Shown here in pieces: positions 31,373 to 39,738 of a stretch of 43,011 nucleotides of DNA; positions within the stretch are counted from its first letter, which is position 1, and every line of letters starts with the position of its first letter. A program made the position numbers and the translations under genes. Below the pieces are notes generated by a model. The model saw only the letters and a program-made list of their open reading frames with translations, did no database searches and was not told the DNA's origin. Source of the stretch: Actinomycetota bacterium (GTDB lineage Bacteria > Actinomycetota > Actinomycetes > Mycobacteriales > Pseudonocardiaceae). The stretch lies in contig JAJPIR010000129.1 in NCBI GenBank assembly GCA_021324675.1, positions 1 through 43,011 of the forward strand, in the 5' to 3' direction.

Positions 31373-32032
31373 GTGGCAAGCCAGTCACTGTTACTGGCCC
31401 GCCCCCGGTCTGGCGGTCTCGGCCAGGCCAGTCGCGCCGTGCACCTGGTTCCGGTAGTCCGGTGTTGCGAATCGGGTGTCGTCGCCGCCCTCTGTGGTGG
31501 CTTGCTGTGCCTCGACGAGATCGACACTGTGGGACCCGGCGAAGGGGTGCCATGCCAGGTATGCCTCATGAACCAGGCCACCGCCATGACCGCTGATCCC
31601 CCATCATCGGTAGCGGAGTCCGAGGACGCGGTGGGCTTGCCGGGTGTGCCCTCCTACCTGGCGTGGGGGTGGCCGGTGCGGCACGACCGCGGCCTGGTCC
31701 AGTTGCGGCTCGACGGCGACGCCTCGGCCATTGCGATCCCTGCACCGCTGAGTGCCCCGGTGACGGAGGTCCTCATCGATCGGCTGTGCGCACCGGCCGT
31801 GCTGGCGCAGCCGGACGCCCCTGACCACCACATCGTGCTCGCAGGGGAGCGATTTGGTGCCACGCTGCCCTGGCCATCCGGGGTGTACCAGGTCACTGGC
31901 GCGGTGATGTTGCCGCCGACCATGTCGATCTACGGGCCGATCAGCTGGGTACAACCGCCCAGCAAAGAGTCATTGCAGCTGTCCCGGGAGATCGACATCT
32001 TCGGTGCGCTGCGCACCGTGCTCAACGGCTAG
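31373..32032 (+). CDS. Hypothetical two-part protein with N-terminal Cys motif
   Basis: About 219 residues from a GTG at 31373; the true start is uncertain because the frame is open from 31265 and no strong ribosome-binding site was found. The first part (HLVPVVRCCESGVVAALCGG followed by GVPCQVCL) recalls small actinobacterial proteins with a possible metal-binding Cys set. The second part, from about residue 65, includes WPVRHDRGLVQLRLDGDASA, VLAGERFGATLPWPSGVYQV and SLQLSREIDIFGALRTVL, which I recall from Pseudonocardiales proteins of unknown function. An ATG at 31568 separates the two, so they may be two proteins. The C-terminal half is very likely coding. No function is assigned. Confidence 0.6.
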   Translation: MASQSLLLARPRSGGLGQASRAVHLVPVVRCCESGVVAALCGGLLCLDEIDTVGPGEGVPCQVCLMNQATAMTADPPSSVAESEDAVGLPGVPSYLAWGWPVRHDRGLVQLRLDGDASAIAIPAPLSAPVTEVLIDRLCAPAVLAQPDAPDHHIVLAGERFGATLPWPSGVYQVTGAVMLPPTMSIYGPISWVQPPSKESLQLSREIDIFGALRTVLNG

Positions 32033-32126
32033 TCGCTCTGTCGCCGGGTTCGACACTACGGCTGCCGGTCTGCCCGGGCTAACGTCAAGCAGCCATCATC
32101 ATCGAACCCGACGACGAGCGGATTGC

Positions 32127-32333
32127 TCACAAACTCAAGACCATGGCCTGCCACGCGGCAGCGGGGACGGCGAGCACCGGGCTGGCGGGGCCGAGTTTGC
32201 TATCCCGCACACCGATCCACCCAACCACCTCAGTGGTCATTTCGACGCATTCTTGGCCGTCTGGAAATGAGTAGCTGGACTTTCGCCACCGGGTGCAGTT
32301 ACGAAGGGCGGTCTGCGCGTTTTTGTGGTCCAC
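32127..32333 (-). CDS. DUF397 domain-containing protein
   Basis: A 68-residue protein matching DUF397 end to end: WRKSSYSFPDGQECVEM near the N-terminus, VGVRDSK-type segment (IGVRDSKLG) in the middle, and VLAVPAAAWQAMVLSL at the C-terminus. The GTG at 32333 has GGAGGA 6 nt upstream. DUF397 proteins are usually encoded beside an XRE-DUF5753 regulator and behave as its partner or target. Here the adjacent upstream gene is missing, and the only such regulator in the window lies at 35154 on the other strand. Confidence 0.85.
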   Translation of the reverse strand: MDHKNAQTALRNCTRWRKSSYSFPDGQECVEMTTEVVGWIGVRDSKLGPASPVLAVPAAAWQAMVLSL

Positions 32334-32968
32334 GTGATCTCCTCCATATCGCGGATCAAGGCGCCCCGCGATCTTCCAGGGCGCGCGGATCCGCAGGTCG
32401 ACATAGGGTGAAACGAAGATACGGGATCATCGTCGGATCTGGAAATTATTCCACCTAAATCGCCCAATAGGGGTGCAAACGACAGTGCAAAATAACGAAC
32501 AGTCCTCTTAATTACATTGTGTCATTGTTTGTGTACGCTACGTGAGGAAGATGATGCTCGAGGCGCCGTGAAAGTGCATCAGTACGCGACGTTTGTTCTT
32601 TGCATCAGTACGGGCCGCCCAGAAGTACACATTCGTGCATTTGCTCTTGCACCGCTGTGCAAACGTCTGGAACGGTTGGCCCCACGATATGCCGGTGAAC
32701 CGCCCAGCCGTCAGGGGGGTTGCATCGAGAGTTTCCCACACTAAGGCGATAAGGCCACTCATGGTGATGCGTGACACGGTGGATGCGAGCTGGGCTCTCC
32801 AGGCGTGGGTAAGTGCCACGGTGGTCAGTGGGTGTGGGCGCTTTCGGAACCTGCTGCGCGCGGCGGCTGTGCCCGGCAATGCCGCCGCGGGAACCTGTCC
32901 AGTTGGACATCGGCGGCATGCGGGGTGGCCGGTTCCGGCCAGGTCGAAGGAGTGCATGAGGTGATCCG
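32334..32968. other. Long intergenic region without a convincing gene
   Basis: A 635-bp gap between the DUF397 and DivIVA genes. Frames of 120-140 codons exist on both strands (32538-32957 minus, 32593-32964 plus) but overlap each other and show no family features. The segment 32440-32540 is AT-rich compared with its surroundings and probably holds promoters. The DivIVA promoter should lie in the right half. Confidence 0.4.
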
Positions 32969-33835
32969 ATGGCGTTGACCCCTACCGACGTTCGTAATGT
33001 CGGGTTCAGTAAGCCGCCGCTCGGCAAGCGTGGTTACAGCGAGGACGAGGTAGACGCCTTCCTCGATCTCGTATGCGCCGAGTTGACCCGGTTGATCGAC
33101 GAAAACAATGATCTACGCCGACAGCTGGAGCAGCGCGATCGGCAGCTCCGCGCGGCGGCAGCGGAGCAGGCCCGGCCGCCGGCCAAGGCGCAGACCCCGC
33201 CGTCCCGCGACTGCGACACCCAAGCCGCCAAGGTGTTGGGGATGGCGCAGCAGATCGCCGATCGGCTCACCACCGATGCCAAGATCGAGGCGAACGGGAT
33301 ATTGAGCGAAGCCCGGACCAAGTCCGAGCGACTGCTTTCCGAGGCGCGGGTCAAAGCTGATGACATGATCAACGAGGCGAGGACCCGCGCCCAAGCCATG
33401 ATCAACAACGCGCACGGCAAGGCTGAGACCCTGGAACGGCAGTCGCAGGAGAAGGCTGCGGCCCTGGAGCACGATGCGGCGCGCAAGCACGCTGAGATCA
33501 TCGGATCCATCAGCCACGAGAAGGTCGTGCTGGAGAGGAAAGTCGAAGAACTGCGCACCTTCGAAAGCGAGTACCGCACCCGCCTGGCAACCTACCTGCA
33601 AGCCCAGCTGCGCGAGCTCGATCTTCGTGGATACACCCCAAGCGCAACGCCGGCTCAGCACGACGTTCCGAGTGCCGGGTTCAGGGCACCCGCCGCCACT
33701 ACCAGCGCTCACAATGTCGATCCGCAGATAGGTCCCGGTGCGACCGACATGACCAGGATTCCCGCGCCGCGCAACGGATCGTTCAACGGCAGCCACGCCG
33801 ACGACCCGGTAATGCGCTGGGAACCCGCAGTGTAA
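32969..33835 (+). CDS. DivIVA/Wag31 domain protein
   Basis: A 288-residue coiled-coil protein. The N-terminal DivIVA domain is clear ([40 protein letters not shown], residues 1-55), including the conserved membrane-binding F/K region and the following coiled coil. Residues 85-200 form a long second coiled coil rich in EAR repeats, and the last 85 residues are Pro/Ala-rich and disordered. In Actinomycetota, DivIVA/Wag31 recruits the elongation machinery to cell poles. The housekeeping copy usually lies next to the ftsZ-sepF-yggT group, which is absent here, so this may be an additional paralogue. A weak GAGG precedes the ATG. Confidence 0.92.
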   Translation: MALTPTDVRNVGFSKPPLGKRGYSEDEVDAFLDLVCAELTRLIDENNDLRRQLEQRDRQLRAAAAEQARPPAKAQTPPSRDCDTQAAKVLGMAQQIADRLTTDAKIEANGILSEARTKSERLLSEARVKADDMINEARTRAQAMINNAHGKAETLERQSQEKAAALEHDAARKHAEIIGSISHEKVVLERKVEELRTFESEYRTRLATYLQAQLRELDLRGYTPSATPAQHDVPSAGFRAPAATTSAHNVDPQIGPGATDMTRIPAPRNGSFNGSHADDPVMRWEPAV

Positions 33836-34274
33836 GTGCTTTTTCCCGCTGGTACTGGTCGTCCCGCAACTGCCGACACCGACGGCCGCACTCTGCGGCG
33901 CCGTAGCTCGCTGAGGCCTGGTCGGTAACTTGGCGTTGCGGGATGCCGGTGGCGTGCTCAAGGTCAACTATCGGTCAAACGGGTGATATGGCCTGTTATA
34001 CCGGTGGAGTAAGCTGATCAACTACCAGCGAGGGGGAGGTCGGCTTATAACCACGCGGATCCGAAGTATTGCGCTGCATCAGACTCGACCGTGGTGGTCG
34101 GCGGTGTAAATCACACCACTTCCGTGGAGCGGATTCGCGCCGGTTAATTTCCTGCGCGATAAGCGTGGCGACAGCTTCGAGGCGATGGCTTCGCCATCGC
34201 GCCAGATCTTCTTTATTGCAATGGCTTGCGCGCTTGGATGTTTCATCGTATCGCGATACGGGGGGCGGGATACA
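33836..34274. other. Intergenic region with hairpin
   Basis: About 440 bp without a convincing gene. It contains a hairpin at 34182-34200 (GCGATGGC, 3-nt loop, GCCATCGC), and GGGGGGCGGG ahead of the GTG at 34275. The promoter of the methyltransferase gene probably lies around 33960-34180. Confidence 0.35.
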
Positions 34275-35129
34275 GTGAACCTGGAAGCGGTGCGAAACAA
34301 AAGCGTACTCGCGGCGAGCGACGTCCATGCGACAGCCGTGAGAGAATTGAAAATAAACACCACTGTGGTGCATTCCGCTCGATTCTGGAACTACTTGCTC
34401 GGTGGTCGGGACAACTATGCGGTAGATCGGGCGGCTGCGGAAGCGATCCTGCGAGTCATCCCTAGCCTGCGCGATACTGTCCGCGCCGAGCGAAGTTTCC
34501 TCGTCCGCGCCGTCCAGTACCTGGCCAGCAAGGCGGGGATCCGCCAGTTCCTTGACATCGGCACTGGACTGCCCACGGCGAGTAATACGCACGAAGTGGC
34601 CCAACTGGTCGCGCCAGAGTCTCGCATCGTCTACGTCGACAACGATCCGCTGATCATGGCTCACGCCCGTGCCCTGCTTACCAGCACTCCTGAAGGTGCT
34701 ACCGACTACGTGCACGCAGACATCCGGGAACCAGATGTCATCTTGGCCGAAGCTGCCCGGACGCTGGACTTCACCCAACCAGTTGGGCTCATGCTGCTGG
34801 GCATCTTGAATTTTATCCCGGATACCGCCCAAGCTCGCGCTATCGTGCACCAGCTCCTTGCTGCCCTGCCTTCCGGTAGCTACCTGGTGATATCGCACCC
34901 CACTCCGGAGATCGACGGCGCGGCGATGACTGAAGCCATGCGGTTGTGGAATGAAAGTGGTGCTGCTCCTATCGTATCCCGCCGTCGGCAGGAGCTAATC
35001 AGTTTCTTTGACGGCCTCGAGCTGCTTGAGCCTGGCGTAGTGTCATGTTCGCTATGGCGGCCCGGCTCATCCGAAATCGGGGTGCCGGCCCCGGTGTTTC
35101 ATTTCAGTGGTGTCGGACAGAAGCCGTAG
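34275..35129 (+). CDS. DUF574-type SAM-dependent methyltransferase
   Basis: A 284-residue protein of the actinobacterial family formerly DUF574. The diagnostic SARFWNYLLGGRDNYAVDR is at residues 34-52, RAERSFLVRAVQYLA follows, and QFLDIGTGLPTASNTHEVA is SAM motif I at about 91-109. RIVYVDNDPLIMAHARALL is the post-I strand. The GTG at 34275 has a GGGGGG run about 10 nt upstream. The in-frame ATG at 34185 lies in a hairpin and adds no conserved residues. Members of this family are numerous in each actinobacterial genome and often sit by XRE regulators, as here (24 bp before the next gene). Their substrates are not established. Confidence 0.9.
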   Translation: MNLEAVRNKSVLAASDVHATAVRELKINTTVVHSARFWNYLLGGRDNYAVDRAAAEAILRVIPSLRDTVRAERSFLVRAVQYLASKAGIRQFLDIGTGLPTASNTHEVAQLVAPESRIVYVDNDPLIMAHARALLTSTPEGATDYVHADIREPDVILAEAARTLDFTQPVGLMLLGILNFIPDTAQARAIVHQLLAALPSGSYLVISHPTPEIDGAAMTEAMRLWNESGAAPIVSRRRQELISFFDGLELLEPGVVSCSLWRPGSSEIGVPAPVFHFSGVGQKP

Positions 35130-35153
35130 TATCTCATCGGCAGGAGGACTGGT

Positions 35154-36053
35154 GTGGGCGCCACTCGGCCCCGGCGGAATGCGGCTAGCGGTCAGGCTCC
35201 AATACGTGTGCAGGGTCCCACTGCGCTGCGCATTGCGTTGGGCACCCAGCTACGACGGCTCCGCGAGGCCAAGGGAATCAGCGCCGAGGCCGCTGGCTAC
35301 GCGATCCGCGCATCTCATGCCAAGATCAGCCGCATGGAGCTGGGACGGGTCGGCTTCAAGGAGCGCGACGTGGCCGATCTGCTCACCCTCTACGGAATTA
35401 CCGATGAGCAGGAGAGGAAAGCATTCCTGTCGTTGGCTCGGCGGGCCAACGTTCCTAGTTGGTGGCATGAATACAGCAATATCCTGCCGAGCTGGTTCGA
35501 GATGTACCTTGGTTTGGAACAGGCCAGTTCAGTCATCCGCGGCTACCAGCCTCAATTCATCCCTGACCTGCTGCAGACCCGTCAAGTTGCGTATCAGGTA
35601 ATCCAGCTCGGCCACCCAGAAGAATCCCCCGGCGATATTGAACGCCGACTGGCACTGCGGATGGCGCGCCAGCAGATCCTCGTCCAACCTGAAGCGCCCA
35701 ACTTGTGGCTCGTGGTCGACGAGGCGGCGCTATGGCGGCTTGGCCAAGGCCCGTCGATGCGGGCACAGCTCCAACATCTGATCACGATGTCGGCGCTGCC
35801 CAACGTCAGGATCCAGGTGCTACCGATCTCTTTCGGCCCGCACGTGGCGGTGGGTGGTCCGTTCACGATCCTGCGGTTTTCCGAACCCGACCTGCCCGAC
35901 ATCGTGTACCTCGAACAGCTCACCAGCGCGCTCTACCTGGACAAGACTCAGGATGTCGAGCACTACCTCAAGGTCATGGACCGATTGTGTGTCGAAGCCA
36001 GACCTCCCGCCGAGACCATCAGGTTCCTGGCCGATACGCTGCGGAACCTCTGA
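35154..36053 (+). CDS. XRE family regulator with DUF5753 domain
   Basis: A 299-residue protein. The N-terminal Cro/C1-type helix-turn-helix is at about residues 25-85 (LGTQLRRLREAKGISAEAAG, SHAKISRMELGR). The DUF5753 ligand-binding-like domain fills the rest (WFEMYLGLEQASSVIRGYQP, QFIPDLLQTRQVAYQVI, LWLVVDEAALWRL, VRIQVLPISFGPHVAVGGPF). AGGAGG sits 6-11 nt upstream of the GTG. These regulators generally pair with DUF397 proteins and influence development or antibiotic production in Streptomyces. Here the full DUF397 gene lies 2.8 kb away on the opposite strand. It is probably co-transcribed with the upstream methyltransferase. Confidence 0.92.
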   Translation: MGATRPRRNAASGQAPIRVQGPTALRIALGTQLRRLREAKGISAEAAGYAIRASHAKISRMELGRVGFKERDVADLLTLYGITDEQERKAFLSLARRANVPSWWHEYSNILPSWFEMYLGLEQASSVIRGYQPQFIPDLLQTRQVAYQVIQLGHPEESPGDIERRLALRMARQQILVQPEAPNLWLVVDEAALWRLGQGPSMRAQLQHLITMSALPNVRIQVLPISFGPHVAVGGPFTILRFSEPDLPDIVYLEQLTSALYLDKTQDVEHYLKVMDRLCVEARPPAETIRFLADTLRNL

Positions 36054-36117
36054 CACCACCGGGTGTGTCTCCACGTCGGGACGCGGGGCGGGGCTCTTCA
36101 GGGCAAGCTGTGTGGTG

Positions 36118-37098
36118 ATGACGGGCACGTCCTTCGAGCTACCCGAGCCGGTGGCACCGATGCTCGCCTGCGCTGGCAGGCCCCCGTCCGGCGCGGGCTG
36201 GGCGTTTGAGTTCAAGTGGGACGGCGTGCGCGCCATCGCCACGGTCGCCGGCGACCGGTGGCGGTTGTACAGCCGCAACGGTAACGAGGTCACCGGCGGG
36301 TATCCCGAGCTGGCCGCCTTGACCGGCGTAGTCGGAGCCCGGCGGGTGCTGCTCGACGGGGAGATCGTGACGTTGGGCGCGGCTGGGCGTCCGGACTTCG
36401 GGCTACTCCAGCAGCGCATGCACGTCCGTGTCCCCAGTCCGGCGCTGCTGGCCCGGGTACCCATCTGCTACTACGTGTTCGACCTGCTCGACCTCGACGG
36501 CCGCTCGCTGCTGGCGGACAGCTACCAGCAGCGCAGGGATGCGCTCGGCGACCTCGATCTTGACCGCGGCTCGGCGCTGATCCGGGTACCGCCCCACTAT
36601 CCCCATGCAGACGGTGGCCAGATGCTCGACGTCGCTCGCGAGCACGGGCTGGAAGGCGTGGTAGCCAAACGGTTGCGCTCCCGGTACGAACCCGGACGCC
36701 GATCACTCTCGTGGATCAAGACCGCGCTGTTTCACACCCAAGAGGTCCTGGTTGGTGGCTGGACAGCCGGGCAAGGTCACCGGGCTGGCACGCTCGGCGC
36801 GTTGCTGCTCGGCGCCTACGACGAGCAGGGCCAGTTGCGCTACCTCGGCGACGTGGGGACCGGGTTCACCGAGGCCATGCTCAGCGACCTGATGGTCCGG
36901 CTCACCGCGCTGGAACAGCCCGGTAGCCCGTTCGACGAGCCGGTGCCCCGTGACCACGCTCGCCGAGCGCGCTGGGTGCGTCCCGAACTCGTCGGAGAGG
37001 TCGAGTACCGGGCCGTGACTCCGGACCGCCGGCTGCGCCACACCGCCTGGCGGGGATTGCGTGCCGACAAGGATCCAGCGCAGGTGATGTTCCAGTGA
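36118..37098 (+). CDS. ATP-dependent DNA ligase (LigD ligase domain)
   Basis: A 326-residue ATP-dependent ligase corresponding to the LIG domain of LigD or to LigC. Motif I, AFEFKWDGVRA, holds the adenylated Lys33. RRVLLDGEIVTL is motif III, YYVFDLLDLDGRSLL and GLEGVVAKRLRSRYEPGRRS are motifs IIIa/IV, and WIKTALFHTQEVLVGGW is motif V leading into the OB fold. The ATG at 36118 is in frame with an upstream GTG at 36112; the ribosome-binding site is weak. In bacterial non-homologous end joining, this activity seals breaks held by Ku. The phosphoesterase and polymerase domains are in a separate gene at 38030. No ku gene is visible in the window. Confidence 0.92.
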   Translation: MTGTSFELPEPVAPMLACAGRPPSGAGWAFEFKWDGVRAIATVAGDRWRLYSRNGNEVTGGYPELAALTGVVGARRVLLDGEIVTLGAAGRPDFGLLQQRMHVRVPSPALLARVPICYYVFDLLDLDGRSLLADSYQQRRDALGDLDLDRGSALIRVPPHYPHADGGQMLDVAREHGLEGVVAKRLRSRYEPGRRSLSWIKTALFHTQEVLVGGWTAGQGHRAGTLGALLLGAYDEQGQLRYLGDVGTGFTEAMLSDLMVRLTALEQPGSPFDEPVPRDHARRARWVRPELVGEVEYRAVTPDRRLRHTAWRGLRADKDPAQVMFQ

Positions 37099-37176
37099 AG
37101 ATGCTGGATCCGTCGTGGTGGCCGATGATGGCCATGGTTGGGCTGTGCTGCTTTGAGCTTGGCCGATTGGAGCGGT

Positions 37177-37226
37177 CGATTCAGCTGGGTCGATTTCAGC
37201 TGGGTCGATTTCAGCTGGGCGATGTG
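37177..37226. repeat. Short tandem repeat, 15-bp unit
   Basis: The unit CAGCTGGGTCGATTT occurs at 37182-37196 and 37197-37211, and a degenerate third copy follows at 37212-37226. It lies in the 158-bp gap ahead of the methyltransferase gene. It could be simple slippage repeat or a set of protein-binding sites. Confidence 0.7.
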
Positions 37227-37256
37227 CGCTGGGTGATGTGAGCTAGGGAAGGAGCC

Positions 37257-38033
37257 ATGCCGAACACCTCGTTCGCGGCCGGTACCGAGCAGTGGATCGG
37301 TGAGCTCGGACGGCTGCGGGGTGTGGTGCGCCAGCATGTCGTCGCCGCGCAGCTCGCCGAGATGGTCGACAATTCGGGACCGATGCGGGTGCTGGACGTC
37401 GGGTGCGGCCAGGGCACCCAGTCGTTGCTGCTGGCGCGCAGCGGTCATCATGTGACCGGCCTGGACGTCTCCGCAGAGCTACTGGGCCAGTTCGCGGATG
37501 CCCTGGCCGGTGAACCGGCCGAGGTGCAGTCCCGGGTGCGGCTGCTCCAGGGCCCTGGTGAGGCAGCGACGGAGCTGGTAGACGGGCCATTCGACCTGGT
37601 GATGTGTCACGGCGTGCTGATGTACCTCGATGACATCAACCCGATGCTGGCCGCGCTGTCCGCCGTGGCGGGCGAACGGGCCAGGCTGTCGCTGCTCATC
37701 CGCAACGGGCTCGCGATGGCGATGCGCGATGGGCTGCGCGGCGACTACCCGGCGGCGCTGCGCGCCTTCGACACCCGCCAGTACACCAACCGGCTCGGCT
37801 TGCACGCGCAGGCACACACTCCCGACGTCCTCGATCGTGCTCTGCGGCCGTTCGGCTGGCAGCGCCGGCGGTGGTACGGGGTGCGGGTCTTCACCGACCA
37901 CAGTGACGAACCGTCCCCGGCGGCCGCCGAGCTGACCGACCTGCTGGCTGCCGAACTGCAAGCTGGTGCCCGGGACCCGTACCGGCAGGTTGCCGCGCTG
38001 CTGCACCTCTGTTATGCCCGCGGTGCCCGATGA
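37257..38033 (+). CDS. SAM-dependent methyltransferase (SmtA/CmoA-like)
   Basis: A 258-residue methyltransferase. Motif I is RVLDVGCGQGTQSLLL at residues 44-59, GHHVTGLDVSAELLGQF is the post-I strand, and FDLVMCHGVLMYLDD is motif II. The rest resembles the CmoM/SmtA tRNA-methyltransferase group (LSLLIRNGLAMAMRDGLRGD). AAGGAG lies 5 nt before the ATG, an excellent site. Its stop overlaps the start of the LigD phosphoesterase-polymerase gene (ATGA). The translational coupling to DNA repair is unusual; a nucleic-acid target such as tRNA uridine is suggested by family resemblance but not proved. Confidence 0.87.
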   Translation: MPNTSFAAGTEQWIGELGRLRGVVRQHVVAAQLAEMVDNSGPMRVLDVGCGQGTQSLLLARSGHHVTGLDVSAELLGQFADALAGEPAEVQSRVRLLQGPGEAATELVDGPFDLVMCHGVLMYLDDINPMLAALSAVAGERARLSLLIRNGLAMAMRDGLRGDYPAALRAFDTRQYTNRLGLHAQAHTPDVLDRALRPFGWQRRRWYGVRVFTDHSDEPSPAAAELTDLLAAELQAGARDPYRQVAALLHLCYARGAR

Positions 38034-39667
38034 GTGACTCCCAGCAGCGGCTGCGCACCTACCGCGCCAAGCGGGACTTCGCGGTAACCGCGGAACCGGC
38101 CGGTGCTGCGGACGCAGGAGCTTCCACGCAGGCGGCGACCGGCGCCAACCGGTTCGTGGTGCAACGCCACCGTGCCCGCCGGCTGCACTACGACCTGCGG
38201 CTGGAGATGGACGGGGTGCTGGTCAGCTGGGCTGTGCCGCGCGGGCCGACGCGCGATCCCAAGGCCAGGCAGCTGGCGGTGCACGTCGAGGACCATCCCA
38301 TCGAATACTTCGACTTCGAAGGCGTCATTCCCCAAGGCGAGTACGGCGGCGGCGACGTCATCGTGTGGGACTGGGGGACCTGGCAGCCGTCGGGAACCGA
38401 CGATCCCGCCGGAGCCGTCGAGCGCGGGGAACTGCACTTCGACCTCTACGGCGAGAAGCTGGCCGGTCGCTTCGTGCTGGTGCGCACCGGCGAGCCTCGG
38501 CCGAGCGGCGAGCAGTGGCTGCTGATCCACAAGAACGACGACGACGCCGAGCGTGGGTGGAACCCCGAGGACCATCCCCGATCGGTCAAAAGCGGGCGCA
38601 CCAACGACGAGGTGGCCGCAGCGCCCGAGTTGATGTGGCGCGGCGACCTACCTCCGGACCAGGCTGCCGTCTCGCTGGTCGGAGCACCCCGGCGAGCGTG
38701 GGATCCACCGACCGATGGGGAGCTGGCCGCGCTGGACGCGCTGGGGACCAAGGGCCGGTGGACCATCCAGGGCCGCGAGGTCACCTTGACCAACCTCAAC
38801 AAGGTGCTGTTCCCGCCGCGGGACGGCCCACCTGGTGACAAACCGGGGTCCCCGATTACCAAACGCGACCTCATCCGCTACCACGCCATGATCGCCCCGT
38901 TCATGCTGCCCTACCTCGCCGACCGCCCGGTCAACGCCCACCGATACCCCGACGGTGTGCAGCGCCCGGGCTTCTGGCACAAGGAGGTGCCCGACTACGC
39001 GCCCGACTGGCTGACCCGCTGGCACAACACCGAAGCCGAGGCGGACAAGACGCAGTGTTACGCCGTGATCGACAGTGTGCCCGCGCTGGTCTGGATGGCC
39101 AACCACGCGGCGGTGGAGTTGCACCCCTGGACCTCCGGGTTGCCCGACGTGCACCAGCCGACCTGGGCGTTGATCGACATCGACCCCGGCCCGGCCACGA
39201 GTTTCGACGACGTTCTGGTGCTGGCCCGGCTCTACCGGGTGGCGCTCGACCACCTCAAGGTCGCGGCGATGCCCAAGGTCACGGGCAAGCGCGGCGTGCA
39301 GATCTGGGTGCCGGTCCGCTGCGGCTACACCTTCGAGGACACCAGAGTGTGGGTCGAAAAAGTCTCCCGCGCTGTCGGCAGGACCCTTCCCGAGCTGGTC
39401 AGCTGGGAATGGCACAAAGACCGCCGGGAAGGGCTGGCCCGCCTGGACTACACCCAGAATGCGATCAACAAGACGCTGGTGGCGCCGTTCAGCGCGCGTC
39501 CCGCCGCTGGCGCTCCGGTGTCGGTCCCTGTCTCCTGGGACGAACTGGAGGATCCCGACCTCACCCCGGACCGCTGGACGATCCGCACCGTCCTGGACCG
39601 GGTGCACCAGGTTGGCGACCCTCTTGCCCCGCTGATCGGCCAGCAGCAGGGCCTTCCCCCGCTCTAG
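38030..39667 (+). CDS. LigD phosphoesterase and polymerase domains (split NHEJ enzyme)
   Basis: A 545-residue protein with two LigD modules. The 3'-phosphoesterase domain spans about residues 35-195. It has FVVQRHRARRLHYDLRLEMD with His47, His53, Asp55 and Arg57, and VHVEDHPIEY with His89 and Tyr93, the full metal and catalytic set known from Pseudomonas LigD. The primase-like polymerase domain spans about 245-535: YLADRPVNAHRYPDGVQRPG, catalytic ALIDIDPG with Asp383 and Asp385, and LARLDYTQNAINKT with Asp473. The ligase domain is a separate gene at 36118. These activities trim 3' ends and add ribonucleotides before sealing in non-homologous end joining. It overlaps the upstream methyltransferase gene by 4 nt. 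Confidence 0.94.
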   Translation: MSDSQQRLRTYRAKRDFAVTAEPAGAADAGASTQAATGANRFVVQRHRARRLHYDLRLEMDGVLVSWAVPRGPTRDPKARQLAVHVEDHPIEYFDFEGVIPQGEYGGGDVIVWDWGTWQPSGTDDPAGAVERGELHFDLYGEKLAGRFVLVRTGEPRPSGEQWLLIHKNDDDAERGWNPEDHPRSVKSGRTNDEVAAAPELMWRGDLPPDQAAVSLVGAPRRAWDPPTDGELAALDALGTKGRWTIQGREVTLTNLNKVLFPPRDGPPGDKPGSPITKRDLIRYHAMIAPFMLPYLADRPVNAHRYPDGVQRPGFWHKEVPDYAPDWLTRWHNTEAEADKTQCYAVIDSVPALVWMANHAAVELHPWTSGLPDVHQPTWALIDIDPGPATSFDDVLVLARLYRVALDHLKVAAMPKVTGKRGVQIWVPVRCGYTFEDTRVWVEKVSRAVGRTLPELVSWEWHKDRREGLARLDYTQNAINKTLVAPFSARPAAGAPVSVPVSWDELEDPDLTPDRWTIRTVLDRVHQVGDPLAPLIGQQQGLPPL

Positions 39668-39677
39668 CCGGACACCT

Positions 39678-39707
39678 TCAGCCCGTGATGGACGCATACC
39701 GGGCTGA
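39678..39707. terminator. Candidate bidirectional terminator
   Basis: TCAGCCCG (39678-39685) pairs with CGGGCTGA (39700-39707), an 8-bp stem with a 14-nt loop. It lies between the convergent LigD gene (ends 39667) and the GTPase-like gene (ends 39739). Confidence 0.4.
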
Positions 39708-39738
39708 TCGGGCCCATGAACACGATCATGCCGGGGGT

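Noticed and set aside
34182-34200. Hairpin GCGATGGC/GCCATCGC as a terminator or attenuator
   Set aside because: The stem is short with a 3-nt loop, no U-run follows and it is not at a gene end; left only as part of the intergenic note.
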